From Pirellulales bacterium (GTDB taxonomy: Bacteria > Planctomycetota > Planctomycetia > Pirellulales > Thermoguttaceae), in contig JAFGRD010000133.1 of assembly GCA_016935315.1 (NCBI GenBank), positions 1 to 64,000 of the forward strand: 64,000 bases of DNA. The letters are read 5' to 3'. Positions 37,610 through 47,885 of this stretch are shown piece after piece. How positions within the stretch are numbered: the stretch's first letter is position 1; every line of letters begins with the position of its first letter. The notes under the pieces are model-generated. The model ran no database searches, was not told the origin of the DNA, and saw nothing but the letters and a program-made list of their open reading frames with translations. The position numbers and the translations under genes were made by a program.

Positions 37610-37886
37610 GCCAGTCAGTATACGCCAGCGGTTTGGGGGTGGGCAAGCTGGGCACGGCCGCCCCGGCGACGGGGTGCTAGCAGTGCCTGCGGTGGCCCGG
37701 CGTTTGCGTGTGCTTGACCGGTTTTCCGCCAGGGCATATAATCAGCCGCACCATTGGGGACCAGCACAAATCGGCCTCGGCGCCATCTGCCGCCAAACCT
37801 TCCGAACGTCCCCAGACATGCTTGCTCCCCAAGGGGCAAAGAGCACGGCAAACGGATTTGTCGACCTGTGTAAGATTGGGTGCGAA

Positions 37887-39800
37887 ATGGATTTCGCGAG
37901 TGTGGCCACACAGGAGCCTTCGGTGTCTACTTCTTCGCCGCTGGACGCTAAGGAGCAAGTCAGGCAGGCGATCGACATCGTCGAGTTGGTGGGCAGCCAT
38001 ATCCAGCTACGTCGCCAGGGCCGCAACTACGTGGGCCTCTGCCCGTGGCACGACGACAGCCGACCCAGTCTCCAGGTGAACCCCGAGCGGCAGTCGTTCC
38101 GCTGTTGGGTCTGCGACATCGGCGGCGACGTCTTCGACTTCGTGATGAAGTCCGAAGGCGTCGAGTTCCGCGAGGCGCTGCAGATGCTGGCGGAACGGGC
38201 GGGTGTCGCGCTGGGGCCCTCGCCATCGCCGGCACAACGCCCCGTGGGCGGGCCGGGCGACAAGCGGACGCTGCTGCAGGCCATGGCCTGGGCCGAACAG
38301 CAGTACCACCGGTGCCTGATCGACTCGCCCGAGGCGGAACCGGCCCGGCAGTATCTCCAGCGGCGGGGGATCACTGCCGAAAGCATCGACACGTTCCATC
38401 TCGGCTTCTCGCCGAACCAACGAGACTGGCTGCTGCGCCAGGTGGGCGGGTCGGCCGAGAGGGCCAAGGTCCTGGAGACGATCGGCCTGTTGGCCCGCCC
38501 GGCCGACGGCGGCGACCCGTACGATCGCTTTCGGGGCCGGGTGCTGTTTTCCATCCGCGACACACAGGGTCGGCCGGTTGGGCTGGGCGGCCGCGTGCTG
38601 CCCGAGTCGGGCGCAACCAGCCCCGCCAAGTACGTCAATTCGCCCGAAACGCCGCTCTTCTCCAAGAGCAACCTGCTCTACGGCCTCGACGTCGCCCGCG
38701 GCGCGATCCGCAAGAACGGGACCGCCCTGGTCATGGAGGGCTACACCGACTGTATCGTGGCCCATCAATACGGGTTCGCCCATGCGGTGGCCGTGCTGGG
38801 GACCGCCTTGGGCGAGGGCCACATCCGCATCCTCAACCGCTTCGCCGACCGCACCGTGTTGATCCTCGACGGCGACGAGGCGGGACAGCGCCGGGCCAAC
38901 GAAGTGCTCGAGCTGTTCGTGGCCCAGCAGGTCGATCTGCAAATCCTCACGCTGCCCGAGGGAACCGATCCCTGTGATTTCCTGCAGCAGCACGGGGCCG
39001 AGGCGTTTGCCGAGCTGCTGGCCGGCCAGGCGGTCGACGCCTTGGAGCACGCGTTTCGATCGGCCACGCGGAACATCGATCTGCAGCGCGACGTCCACGC
39101 CGCCACCCAGGCCCTGGAGCGCCTGGTGGCCATCGTGGCCAAGGCGCCGCGGCTGCGGCAAGACACCACGCGCCAGGATCGTTTCCGCGAGGAAAAGATC
39201 CTCCAGCGGATGGCGGCCCGGTTTCGCGTGGACGAAACGGAGATCCGCCGCCGGCTGACGGCCTTGCGCCGCCGCGGGCAAACCCAGACGCCGCGACCGC
39301 ACGCGGTGGAGGAGATCCCGCCGGGCGAGCAGCCGGCCGCAATACGCGGCCCGATCGATCCGGCCTGGCGGGAAATGCTGGAGATTCTCATCGGCCATCC
39401 GGAATGCTGGCCGCAGATGCGTGCCGCCGTGGGTTCCCGGCAGATAGCGCCCGAGCCGTGCCGGAGGATTTATGAAACATGCTGCCGACTCGAAGACGCG
39501 GGCCACGCGCCCACGTTCGATCGGCTGATGCTCGAGTTCGACGACCCGGCCGTGAAGAGCCTGTTGGTCGAGCTCGACGAAGCGGGGCGGGCCAAGGGTG
39601 AGCGCGATGCGGGCCCCGAGGCACTTTTGCTGGATCTGATCACCACCTTAAAGAAACAGGAGGCACAGCGGCAGCGCCCCGGGCAGATTGTGGCGCTGCG
39701 CGAAGGAGGGCTGAACGACAGCCAGGAGACCGAGCTGCTGGAACAAATCATCCGGCAGGAGCGAAGCCGGCAGGGTATTTCCGAGCCCACGGACGGGTGA
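37887..39800 (+). CDS. dnaG: DNA primase
   Basis: The primase is about 637 residues. It has the N-terminal CHC2 zinc-binding domain (CPWHDD near residue 52, then FRCWVCDIGGDVF), the catalytic core with RIRFRGRV-like PYDRFRGRVLFSI, and the Toprim fold with VMEGYTDCI near residue 283 and LDGDEAGQRR near residue 327. A C-terminal helical domain of moderate length (DnaB-binding) follows. DnaG makes RNA primers at the replication fork. The start is uncertain: the ATG at 37887 was chosen for its distance to the CHC2 domain. rpoD follows on the same strand after 114 bp, a macromolecular-synthesis type arrangement lacking rpsU. Confidence 0.95.
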   Translation: MDFASVATQEPSVSTSSPLDAKEQVRQAIDIVELVGSHIQLRRQGRNYVGLCPWHDDSRPSLQVNPERQSFRCWVCDIGGDVFDFVMKSEGVEFREALQMLAERAGVALGPSPSPAQRPVGGPGDKRTLLQAMAWAEQQYHRCLIDSPEAEPARQYLQRRGITAESIDTFHLGFSPNQRDWLLRQVGGSAERAKVLETIGLLARPADGGDPYDRFRGRVLFSIRDTQGRPVGLGGRVLPESGATSPAKYVNSPETPLFSKSNLLYGLDVARGAIRKNGTALVMEGYTDCIVAHQYGFAHAVAVLGTALGEGHIRILNRFADRTVLILDGDEAGQRRANEVLELFVAQQVDLQILTLPEGTDPCDFLQQHGAEAFAELLAGQAVDALEHAFRSATRNIDLQRDVHAATQALERLVAIVAKAPRLRQDTTRQDRFREEKILQRMAARFRVDETEIRRRLTALRRRGQTQTPRPHAVEEIPPGEQPAAIRGPIDPAWREMLEILIGHPECWPQMRAAVGSRQIAPEPCRRIYETCCRLEDAGHAPTFDRLMLEFDDPAVKSLLVELDEAGRAKGERDAGPEALLLDLITTLKKQEAQRQRPGQIVALREGGLNDSQETELLEQIIRQERSRQGISEPTDG

Positions 39801-39814
39801 GGATACTCTGAACC

Positions 39815-39826
39815 GGGTGATCACCC
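39815..39826. promoter_or_regulatory. 12-bp palindrome between dnaG and rpoD
   Basis: GGGTGATCACCC is perfectly palindromic and lies about 90 bp before the rpoD start. No T-run follows, so it is not a terminator. It may be an operator or merely chance; a TATAAC box lies nearer to rpoD, at about 39872. Confidence 0.25.
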
Positions 39827-39914
39827 CAAAAATGCCGCTCCCGCGCGGCGCCAAGGGGCACCGATCGCATCCTATAACACCCAGCGCGCCGCCGTGGCGC
39901 GAAAGGAGTTTGAG

Positions 39915-41606
39915 GTGGACCTTTTCGATAAGGATATGCAGGAATTGGTCGCCAGGGGCCAGGCACAAGGATTTCTGACCTACGACGAAGTCAACGCGTA
40001 CCTGCCCGACGAAGAAGTCGATCCGTATCGGCTCGACAATCTCTTGATTGCCCTGGAGGAGAAGGGCATCGATCTGGTTACCGAACCGCCCGAAGGCGAA
40101 TTCTACGACGTTTCCGACCGCAACGACCGGGAAACCGAGGACAATTCCCCGGCGGAGGGCCTGTCGCCGCCGGGCCCGGCGCCCGCCCCGGCCGGTGAGC
40201 TGCCGCTCCCGGACGACGTCGTCAAGTGGAGCAGCGATCCGATCCGCATGTATCTCAGCCAGATGGCCGAGATCCCGCTGCTGTCGCGCGAGGAAGAGAT
40301 CTCGCTGGCCAAGAAAATCGAGGTCACCCGCAAGCGGTTCCGCCGCACGGTGATCGGCTGCAACCTGGCGATGCAAGCCACGGTGAACCTCTTGAGCAAG
40401 GTCCATCGGGGCCGGCTGCCCTTCGACCGCACGATCAAGGTCTCGTTGACCGAACGGCTGACCAAGGAGCAGATCCTCGCGCGGATGCCGCACAATCTGC
40501 GGACGCTGCAACACCTGATCGAAGAGAACCGGCGCGACTTCAATCGACTGCTGAACCGCCGGACCCCTCGCGACCGGCGGCTCTCGGCGCGGAAGCGGTT
40601 CATTCGCCGCCGCCGCAAAATGCTCACGCTGATCGAGGAGCTCAGCCTCCGCACCCGCCGCGTGCAGCCGATGATGCGGCAAATGGAGGAGACGCTTCAG
40701 CAGATCGAGCAGATCCGCTCCCGGCTGCGGTGCCTGGTCGATACCCCCGCCACGGCGGACAAGAGGGCCAACCTCCGCAGGGAGCTTCGCGACCTGATGA
40801 CCTTGACGCAGGAAACACCCGAAAGCCTCCGAAAACGCTGTGAAAAAATGGGCCGCCAGTACCACGACTACGAGCAGGTCAAGCGGCAGCTCTCCGGCGG
40901 CAACCTCAGGCTGGTCGTCTCGATTGCCAAGAAATACCGCAATCGGGGGTTGAGCTTCCTGGATCTGATCCAGGAGGGCAACACGGGTCTGATGCGGGCG
41001 GTCGACAAGTACGAATACCGCCGGGGATACAAATTCTCGACGTATGCGACCTGGTGGATCCGGCAGGCGATCACCCGGGCCATCGCCGATCAGGCCCGGA
41101 CCATCCGTATTCCCGTCCACATGATCGACGTGCTGAGCAAGCTCCGCAACGCCTCGAAACGGCTCCTGCAGGAGCTGGGGCGGGAGCCGACCACGGAGGA
41201 GACCGCCGAGGCAGCCGCACTGAGCATGGACGAGACCCGCCGGGTGCTTTCCATGGGCCGCAACCCGGTAAGCCTTGACCGACCGGTCGGCGAGAGCGAA
41301 GATAGTTGTTTTGGAGAATTCATCGAGGACGGTGGCTTGCCCCGCCCCGAGAAGGCAGCCGGAAATGCCCTGTTGCGTGAAAGAATCGAGGCCCTGCTCA
41401 AAACGCTCACCTATCGCGAGCGGGAGATCATCCGCCTGCGGTATGGTCTGGGCGACGGGTACACCTACACGCTCGAGGAGGTGGGCCGGATCTTCAAGGT
41501 CACGCGGGAGCGGGTGCGGCAAATCGAGGCCAAGGCCGTCCGCAAGCTGCAGCACCCCGTCCGCAGCCAGCAACTCGCAGGATTCATGGAGCGAGTGGCA
41601 GGCTGA
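39915..41606 (+). CDS. rpoD: RNA polymerase primary sigma factor
   Basis: The 563-residue sigma-70 factor has region 1.1 (residues ~1-80), region 1.2 ([20 protein letters not shown], ~105-130), a non-conserved helical insert (~150-320), region 2 ([20 protein letters not shown] to [14 protein letters not shown], ~330-390), regions 3 and 4 with the -35-binding helix-turn-helix ([20 protein letters not shown]). All regions needed for primary promoter recognition are present. The GTG at 39915 is preceded by AAGGAG at seven bases. A strong terminator follows. Confidence 0.95.
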   Translation: MDLFDKDMQELVARGQAQGFLTYDEVNAYLPDEEVDPYRLDNLLIALEEKGIDLVTEPPEGEFYDVSDRNDRETEDNSPAEGLSPPGPAPAPAGELPLPDDVVKWSSDPIRMYLSQMAEIPLLSREEEISLAKKIEVTRKRFRRTVIGCNLAMQATVNLLSKVHRGRLPFDRTIKVSLTERLTKEQILARMPHNLRTLQHLIEENRRDFNRLLNRRTPRDRRLSARKRFIRRRRKMLTLIEELSLRTRRVQPMMRQMEETLQQIEQIRSRLRCLVDTPATADKRANLRRELRDLMTLTQETPESLRKRCEKMGRQYHDYEQVKRQLSGGNLRLVVSIAKKYRNRGLSFLDLIQEGNTGLMRAVDKYEYRRGYKFSTYATWWIRQAITRAIADQARTIRIPVHMIDVLSKLRNASKRLLQELGREPTTEETAEAAALSMDETRRVLSMGRNPVSLDRPVGESEDSCFGEFIEDGGLPRPEKAAGNALLRERIEALLKTLTYREREIIRLRYGLGDGYTYTLEEVGRIFKVTRERVRQIEAKAVRKLQHPVRSQQLAGFMERVAG

Positions 41607-41619
41607 CGCGAGTCGCCAA

Positions 41620-41649
41620 GCCGCTGGTCAAACGACCAGCGGCTTTTTT
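41620..41649 (+). terminator. rho-independent terminator of dnaG-rpoD
   Basis: A perfect 10-bp stem (GCCGCTGGTC / GACCAGCGGC) with an AAAC loop is followed by TTTTTT. It starts 13 bp after the rpoD stop. This is the clearest terminator in the window. Confidence 0.95.
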
Positions 41650-41843
41650 CGTTGGTGCGGGACCCATCCTGCCGTCAGGAGTCCGGTTCATGCCAAGATT
41701 CTCCATCGGGACGACCACCCGCTCCGCGACGGCGGTCTGCCCACGTCGTTCTGCGTTATCGCGAGGCGCGTCGCCCTATCGACGCCATCGCCGCTTTGCA
41801 GCGCGGCGCGCCTCGATCACCTTTTTTGCCGAGAAGACGTACC

Positions 41844-42578
41844 ATGAGCTCTCCGAACGTAAGCACTGACGTATTGCGCACGCTGCACCGGATCCACCGA
41901 CAACTCTCCGACCTCAACGGCCGTCTGCAGCGCGGCCCGAAGAGAATCGAGGCTGCCCAGTCGCACGAGCAGCACCGGGAGGCCCAGCTTGCCGAGGCCG
42001 AGCAGGCCGCCAGGGCGTCGCGCATGGCCTCCGACGCCAAACAAGTACAACTCAAGGGCGGCGAGGACAAGGTGCGGGAGCTGAAGCTGAAGCTCAACAC
42101 GGCCGCCAGCAACCGCGAGTATCAGGCACTGAAGGACCAGATGGCCGCCCAGGAAATGACCAACAGCGTATTGGCCGACGAGATCCTCGAAGGGCTGGAA
42201 AAGCTCGACGAGTTTCAGGCGAGGATCGCCGAGGCCAAGGAAAACCTCGAAAAGGCCCGGCAGAATGGCGAGGCGATCTGCGCGGAAGTCCGGCAACAAG
42301 AGCCGCTGATCCGGACCGACCTGACGCGGTTGCAGTCCGAACTGGCCGAATGCGAGGCGGCCTTGCCGATTGAAATCAAGGAGCATTACCTCCGCGTGAT
42401 TCGCCAGAAGGGCGAAGACGCGCTGGCGGCCGTCGAGAACCAGTACTGCAGCGGCTGCAACCAGCACGTGCCGTTGAACGTCTGCGCCGAAATGATGATG
42501 GGCCACCCCATGTTCTGCAGAACCTGCGGCCGGATGCTCTACATGCCCGAGGAAGGTACGGCGAATCCGGCCGAGTAA
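41844..42578 (+). CDS. coiled-coil zinc-ribbon protein (COG1579 type)
   Basis: The 244-residue protein has a long antiparallel coiled coil (residues ~10-180, Ala/Glu/Gln-rich) followed by a C4 zinc ribbon: CSGCNQHVP near residue 203 and CRTCGRMLY near 228. This is the zf-RING_7 / COG1579 architecture. Members are thought to bind nucleic acid or act in secretion; the role is not established. The start at 41844 follows GAGAAG. It sits just after the rpoD terminator on the same strand with its own leader. Confidence 0.85.
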   Translation: MSSPNVSTDVLRTLHRIHRQLSDLNGRLQRGPKRIEAAQSHEQHREAQLAEAEQAARASRMASDAKQVQLKGGEDKVRELKLKLNTAASNREYQALKDQMAAQEMTNSVLADEILEGLEKLDEFQARIAEAKENLEKARQNGEAICAEVRQQEPLIRTDLTRLQSELAECEAALPIEIKEHYLRVIRQKGEDALAAVENQYCSGCNQHVPLNVCAEMMMGHPMFCRTCGRMLYMPEEGTANPAE

Positions 42579-42694
42579 GGACTCGCAAAGCGGAATTGCC
42601 CTGGAGTCGATGCCGCATTTCTGGCAAACTCTCGGGCGGTTGGCTGGACTGACGGGCTCGGACACCGGATCGGATGGATTCAAGGAGGAATGCG

Positions 42695-44419
42695 ATGCGG
42701 ACCAGTCGCCTTTGGGGCTTGGCGCTGGCGGTTGCCGGCGGCAGTCTTCTCCTCGGGGGATGCGGTGGCGGGGATCGCGAAGCCGGCCTGCGCCCCGTCG
42801 CGCCGGCAAACCAAGTCAAGCCCGATTCCGCTGTTGCGGATCCGGACGTGGTGAACCCGACCGTGGCCGACCCGACCAGCGCCAACGCGAGCACGCCTAA
42901 CGCCGAGTCGAGCACGCCTGACGCCGAGTCGAGCAACGATCCCACGCCGCTCGTCGCGCCGCCGCAGCCGGGCGACCTGCAATGGGAATACCTTCCCAGC
43001 GCACGCGAGCCGAAGTCGTCCAAGGGTTCCAAGGGCGTGGTGCGGCCAGCCGCGCGAGATCCGTCCGAATCGGCCGCCCCGGTTGAGGCAATCGCGCCGG
43101 TTGAGTCAATCGCCCCACCCGAGGTGGCGTCCCATGACGTCCGACCGCCTGAGGCGGCGCCCGAGGACGTGCCGCCGAGCGGCAGCGTGCCAGACGAGGC
43201 GCCGTCGGCACCTGACCCGTCCGACTACACGGTCGTCCAGGTATTCTACGGCACCGACAGGGCGGCCGTGACACGCTCGGACGCCGCGGGGCCGGGCGCG
43301 ATCGCCTGGGTGACCGTGACGCTGCTTTCGACCGGCGCGGCGATGATCCTGCTGGCGGTGGCGTTGCGTTTCTGGCGCACCCGCCTGGCGCGCGGGCTGG
43401 CCGCCGCCGCCGTGGTGTCGACCGTCTGCCTGGGGTTGGTGGCCGTCGTGCGCAGCGTGGGAGATGCTCCGCCCGTGGGGCAAACGACGCCGAGCGAGCT
43501 GACCTACGGCTATCAGCGGGGCGCGCTCCAACTGGGAACGTGCGAGGTGAGCATTCCCAAGAGCCACGAGGTGGGCGAGTTGGAAAGCCCGTCGATCGTG
43601 CGATTCGAGTTCCGCGAAGACCCCAGCCGGCACGTCGTGCTGCTGAACGTCGAGTCGCTGCCGTCGGCGAAGTTCTACGACGCGGTGAAGGCATGCGTGG
43701 CCGGCTCGCGGCGCAAGGCGGCGTTCGTGTTCGTGCACGGCTACAACGTCTCCTTCGAGAGCGCCGCGCGGCGAACGGCCCAAATGTCCTACGACCTGAA
43801 GTTCGACGGCGCGCCGATCTTCTACAGTTGGCCTTCCCAGGGCGGGCTGCTGGATTACACGATCGACGAAAACAACGTCGTGTGGACGGTGCCCCACCTG
43901 AGGCAATTCCTGACCGACGTTGCCGAGCGGTCCGGCGCCACGGAGGTCCACCTGATCGCCCACAGCATGGGCAACCGGGCGCTGACATCCGCCTTGCGCG
44001 ACCTCTCGTTCGAGCCGGAAGCCGCGCGGCCGAAGTTCCACCAGGTCGTGCTCACGGCCCCCGACATCGACGCCGAGGTCTTCAAGCACGACGTGGCGCC
44101 GCGGATCGTCAAGACGGCCCAACGCGTCACGTTGTATGCCTCGTCGAACGACAAGGCCCTGGCGTCGTCGAAGCAGATTCACGCCTACCCCCGGGCGGGT
44201 GATTCCGGGCAGCAACTGCTCGTGCTGCCGGACATCGACACCATCGACGTCTCGGCCGTCGATACCAGCCTGCTGGGGCATTCATACTATGGCAGCAACG
44301 ACACCGTGCTGGCCGACCTGTTCGACCTGCTGCACGACGCCAAGCCACCCGACCAGCGCCGCTGGCTGCGACCCGAGCGGCTGGGCGACATGACCTACTG
44401 GAGCTTCTGGCGCCGCTGA
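42695..44419 (+). CDS. lipoprotein with two membrane helices and DUF900 hydrolase domain
   Basis: The 574-residue protein begins with a lipoprotein signal (SLLLGGC, Cys near residue 23). A long low-complexity Pro/Ala/Glu/Ser region (~25-165) includes near-repeats such as NAESSTPDAESS. Two helices follow (about 195-220 and 230-250). The C-terminal half (~285-560) is a DUF900 alpha/beta hydrolase: AFVFVHGYNVSFESAARRTA (oxyanion/HG motif), FYSWPSQG, and the nucleophile elbow HLIAHSMGN. The start at 42695 follows AAGGAGG. A lipidated N-terminus together with two helices is unusual; one of the two predictions may be wrong. It is convergent with the DedA gene. Confidence 0.8.
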   Translation: MRTSRLWGLALAVAGGSLLLGGCGGGDREAGLRPVAPANQVKPDSAVADPDVVNPTVADPTSANASTPNAESSTPDAESSNDPTPLVAPPQPGDLQWEYLPSAREPKSSKGSKGVVRPAARDPSESAAPVEAIAPVESIAPPEVASHDVRPPEAAPEDVPPSGSVPDEAPSAPDPSDYTVVQVFYGTDRAAVTRSDAAGPGAIAWVTVTLLSTGAAMILLAVALRFWRTRLARGLAAAAVVSTVCLGLVAVVRSVGDAPPVGQTTPSELTYGYQRGALQLGTCEVSIPKSHEVGELESPSIVRFEFREDPSRHVVLLNVESLPSAKFYDAVKACVAGSRRKAAFVFVHGYNVSFESAARRTAQMSYDLKFDGAPIFYSWPSQGGLLDYTIDENNVVWTVPHLRQFLTDVAERSGATEVHLIAHSMGNRALTSALRDLSFEPEAARPKFHQVVLTAPDIDAEVFKHDVAPRIVKTAQRVTLYASSNDKALASSKQIHAYPRAGDSGQQLLVLPDIDTIDVSAVDTSLLGHSYYGSNDTVLADLFDLLHDAKPPDQRRWLRPERLGDMTYWSFWRR

Positions 44420-44446
44420 GGCCCGTCACGTGCCCGAGAGCGGCGC

Positions 44447-45148
44447 TTAGGCAATCCGCTCGATTTCGCTGACCGACTCTTCGGCGTCCTCGGGCTGCTC
44501 GGGGGCTTCGGCGGTCTGCTCGTCCGCTTCGGCCGCGGCGGCGGCCACGATGCGACGGTGCCGGCGCCAGTAGTAGAACGCCACGCCCGCCCCCACCAGC
44601 ACGACCACCACCGTCAGCAGGACCTCGGCCTCGCGAATCCAGCGGTAGACCGCCTTGCCGTACCGGTCGCTGAGAAAATAGCTCAGCCCGAAAAAGGTCC
44701 CGATCACCATCGACGCGCTGAACAGGTCGATCAGCATGAACCGGCGGAATCGCACGTGCAGCACGCCCGCCGAAAGGTAAACCGGCGCACGAATGCCGAC
44801 CAGGAACCGGGCCAGGAAGAAAACCTTCAACCCGTGCCGATGGATCATCTGCTCCATGCGGGCTTCCCGCTCCGGGTGGATAAACCGCGTCCACCAGTGG
44901 TGCTCGCGGAGCACGCGGCGGCCGAAATGGTAGCCGATCCAGTACATGACGCAATCGCCGGCCAAGGCCCCAGCCAGGCACGCCAACAGCGCCAGCCAGG
45001 GGTCCAGCACCCCGTGTGCGGCGGCGACACCCGCGGCAATTATGAAGACCTCTTCGGGAACAGGCAGACCGGCCCCGGTGAGCATCAAGAAAACCGCAAT
45101 GCCCAAATACGCGAGATAGGGACCGTGACTGAACAAAAAGTCGGTCAT
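44447..45148 (-). CDS. DedA family membrane protein
   Basis: The 233-residue protein has about five membrane helices and the DedA/SNARE-associated core: LTGAGLPVPEEVFIIAAG near residue 24, GDCVMYWIGYHFGRRVL, and FFLARFLVGIRAPVYLSAGVL with the conserved Arg residues. A Glu/Ala-rich cytoplasmic tail ends the protein. DedA proteins are implicated in undecaprenyl-phosphate or phospholipid flipping and envelope homeostasis. The ATG at 45148 follows GAAGG. It is a single gene. Confidence 0.88.
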   Translation of the reverse strand: MTDFLFSHGPYLAYLGIAVFLMLTGAGLPVPEEVFIIAAGVAAAHGVLDPWLALLACLAGALAGDCVMYWIGYHFGRRVLREHHWWTRFIHPEREARMEQMIHRHGLKVFFLARFLVGIRAPVYLSAGVLHVRFRRFMLIDLFSASMVIGTFFGLSYFLSDRYGKAVYRWIREAEVLLTVVVVLVGAGVAFYYWRRHRRIVAAAAAEADEQTAEAPEQPEDAEESVSEIERIA

Positions 45149-45344
45149 CAAAAGGCCTTCGCGGAGCGACGACAGGGTTCGGCTCGCCGAATCAGAGCCG
45201 CATTCTACTCGGATCGGTCCAATGGGGTCTATGGGGTTTGGGTAATTCTTGCGGCCTGCAAGACCCGGGCAACTGTACAGGTTTGATGAGACCGCCCTGA
45301 CGGTAGTCTAGCGAATGTACCACGTAGTGGCCAGGGGCGCGACC

Positions 45345-46469
45345 CTAGCCGAGCAACTTGATCTCCGCCTCGGCAAAGCCCACGGAGCGAATCTCCACGC
45401 CGCCGCTGTGGCGCACCGGACACGCCAGCAGGGCGGCGATTTCCGGGCGTTTCTCGCAGTATTCCACCGTCTTATCCGGGCCGAGCACGTAAAAGGCGGT
45501 CGAAAGGGCGTCGGCCAAGGCCGCCGTCGGGGCGATGGCCGTCGCCGAGAGGACACCTTCGGCCGGATGTCCCGTGCGGGGATCAATAATATGCCCATAG
45601 CGCCGCCCGCGATGGACGAAGGACTGCGCCCAAGATCCCGAGGTGGCCAATGCCCGATCGCAAAGCCGAATCTCGGCCAGCCGCCGATCGGGACGCAGCG
45701 GATGCCGCACGCCGACGATCCAGCCTTGCGAACGATCCTTCGGCAGACAGCCCTTCGTCATGAATTGGGCCCCACGCGCCAACACGCTGCTGTTTCCGCC
45801 GTGGAACAGGAAATCCTCGATGCCGGCCTGAAGCAGCAAGTCCGCACAGCGATCCAACGCATAGCCCTTGCCTATGCTTCCCAGATTGAGCTGAACCCCC
45901 GGCTTGTCAAGCTGGATTGTCCGCCGCTGGGCATCGAGTCTTACCAGGTGGCCGCCGACGCGGCCGAGGGCCTCGGCCAGTTGCTCTTCGGTGGGCACCG
46001 CCGCGGCGCGGCGCGCGAATCCCCAGACCTCCCAAAGGGCCGCTGAGGTCAGGTCGAAGGCCCCGTCGGTCTCGGCGTACAACTGCATCGCCATCTCGAG
46101 CAGCTCGAACAGCCTCGCCTCGACTTCGACCGGCCCTTGGGACGCCGTCCGGTTGATGTGGCACAGTTGGCTCGTGTCGCGGAAGATCGACATTTGCTCT
46201 TCCAGCGTGTCGACCAGATCGAGCGCTGCCAGGGCCGACTCCGTGTCGTGGGGATACTGGCCGGCGTTGACGCGGACCTCGAACTGGCAGGCCATGGCAC
46301 GGCGCGAGACGTGGACAAGGAATCCTCCTGCCACGGGCGGCCTCTGCGCGGCCGGCGGCGCCTGGTCGCCGGGGAAGGCTGCGTCCACGGCCTCGTGCAC
46401 GGCGTCGGAAACCGCGTCGGCGGCCGATCTGCCCTTGAGGAAATCGCGGCGGGTGCTCTTGCGCTTCAT
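45345..46469 (-). CDS. apbE: FAD:protein FMN transferase
   Basis: The 374-residue protein matches ApbE: MACQFEVRVNA near residue 60, DGAFDLTSAALWEVWGF near 137, LNLGSIGKGYALDR near 193, and HIIDPRTGHPAEG near 292. It transfers FMN to Thr/Ser of target flavoproteins such as NqrB/C or RnfG, with Mg2+. The start STRRDFLKGRSAADA resembles a Tat motif but lacks a hydrophobic core, so export is doubtful. It lies 20 bp downstream of a lipoprotein gene on the same strand, probably in an operon. No target flavoprotein gene is in the window. Confidence 0.9.
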   Translation of the reverse strand: MKRKSTRRDFLKGRSAADAVSDAVHEAVDAAFPGDQAPPAAQRPPVAGGFLVHVSRRAMACQFEVRVNAGQYPHDTESALAALDLVDTLEEQMSIFRDTSQLCHINRTASQGPVEVEARLFELLEMAMQLYAETDGAFDLTSAALWEVWGFARRAAAVPTEEQLAEALGRVGGHLVRLDAQRRTIQLDKPGVQLNLGSIGKGYALDRCADLLLQAGIEDFLFHGGNSSVLARGAQFMTKGCLPKDRSQGWIVGVRHPLRPDRRLAEIRLCDRALATSGSWAQSFVHRGRRYGHIIDPRTGHPAEGVLSATAIAPTAALADALSTAFYVLGPDKTVEYCEKRPEIAALLACPVRHSGGVEIRSVGFAEAEIKLLG

Positions 46470-46489
46470 GAGGGGACTTCGGCGAAACG

Positions 46490-47797
46490 CTACTCGCCGC
46501 CCAAAAACGGCGCAAAGAGCGTCGGCGTGTCATTGCCGACGCCCGTGCCGAAGTTGCCGACCACGATGAAATCGCCGTCTCGCTGGCAGGCGTACTTCCT
46601 TCCGGTCAGCGGGCTGACCGCAAACGGCAGCGGTTGGCGGCCGGTCGCCGCGGCCAGGGCCACGGCCCACGCCTCCCAGTTCGCCCGATCCTGGGCCTGC
46701 ATGGCTTGTGCCTTCCGGACCTCGGGCAGAAGCAGCCGCGCGGCCACGGTGGGAAACTCGGAGAGGTTTTTCTTCTGTTCCAACTCGTCGCGAACGGCGT
46801 CGAACAGTTCCAGCCGGGCGTAGTAAGGTTGCCGGCAGCTTTCGATGATCTGCCGCATCGTTTGCAGATAGTAAAGCTCGTCACGGTCGGCGTTCCGTTT
46901 GGTGGCGGCGATGAAGTCGTCGATCTTGGCCTCTTTGCTGAACTCCTCGATCTCTTCGTCCGTAAGCAGCGCCACCAGATTGCCGTCGCGGATCATCTCG
47001 TAGGCGTGCATGCCCAGGGCCCGATCTCCCACGACCGCGTCAGCGTCGTTGGGCCACTGCTTCAATTGCCGCTGGACCGCCTCGTATAAGCGGACGAGAC
47101 CCGCCCGCGTGGTCTTCTCGTGTCGCGCCGTCGCCTGGAGCACGACGAAGGCCTCGGTGCGGGCGAAGGCGCCCTGCGCCCTGGCCTGGGAATGCTTCTC
47201 GGCCGCCAGGTGCGCCGCCCACAGCAGCATCGCCTCGAGCGAATCGATCGCCTCGTGAGGCTTGTCGTCCGCCAGCGCCTCGGCCGCCTGAAACGCCTCG
47301 AGCCGACCGCAAATCCGCAGCACGTCGACGATCGTCAGATCGGCCAGAAACCCGCTCATGAAGTCGATGTCGAGCCGGCAGCGGGGGCGCTTCAGGGCCT
47401 GGCGGGCACGCAGTTGCTCGGACTCGTACTTTTTGCGGAAGCCGATCGCCTTCTGCAGTTGGAGCGGATTGAACTCGAACTGCCCGGTCGGGAAGATCTT
47501 CTGCGATTCCAGCAGGATCGACGCCACCTTGTCGGCGGGAAACAGGTCCCGCAATTCAGCCGCCACGTTCTCGGCGTCGGCGATCGTCGCCTCGCTGAGT
47601 TGCTCGGGCGTACCGCCCTGCTCGACGATCCGGTCCAGCTCCTCGCGGAGCTTGGGGCTGGACGAGTTTTTCAGGGCCGGCAGCCGGCCGTAGTCCTCCG
47701 GTGCGAGCTGCGCAGGCGTTGCCTCTTCCGAATGCCTGCCACAACCGGCAATCGGCAAGCAGAATAGCAGGGCGAGGATCGTTGTTGGGCAGCGCAC
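46490..47797 (-). CDS. hypothetical lipoprotein
   Basis: The 435-residue protein starts at a GTG and has a lipobox (FCLPIAGC, Cys at residue 19). The mature chain is helical and contains no motif I know. It is rich in Gln/Glu/Ala helices, with a C-terminal GRKYACQRDGDFIVVGNFGTG that may form a small beta hairpin. Planctomycete genomes often contain such long helical lipoproteins of unknown role. It is upstream of apbE by 20 bp, so the two may be linked functionally. Confidence 0.65.
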   Translation of the reverse strand: MRCPTTILALLFCLPIAGCGRHSEEATPAQLAPEDYGRLPALKNSSSPKLREELDRIVEQGGTPEQLSEATIADAENVAAELRDLFPADKVASILLESQKIFPTGQFEFNPLQLQKAIGFRKKYESEQLRARQALKRPRCRLDIDFMSGFLADLTIVDVLRICGRLEAFQAAEALADDKPHEAIDSLEAMLLWAAHLAAEKHSQARAQGAFARTEAFVVLQATARHEKTTRAGLVRLYEAVQRQLKQWPNDADAVVGDRALGMHAYEMIRDGNLVALLTDEEIEEFSKEAKIDDFIAATKRNADRDELYYLQTMRQIIESCRQPYYARLELFDAVRDELEQKKNLSEFPTVAARLLLPEVRKAQAMQAQDRANWEAWAVALAAATGRQPLPFAVSPLTGRKYACQRDGDFIVVGNFGTGVGNDTPTLFAPFLGGE

Positions 47798-47885
47798 GAA
47801 ACGGCAATCCGGGGATGTCTCCAGTGCGAACAGTCAAACTATCTCAAAACTAGCACATTCCGAGGATTCGTAAAAGAACAACCCC

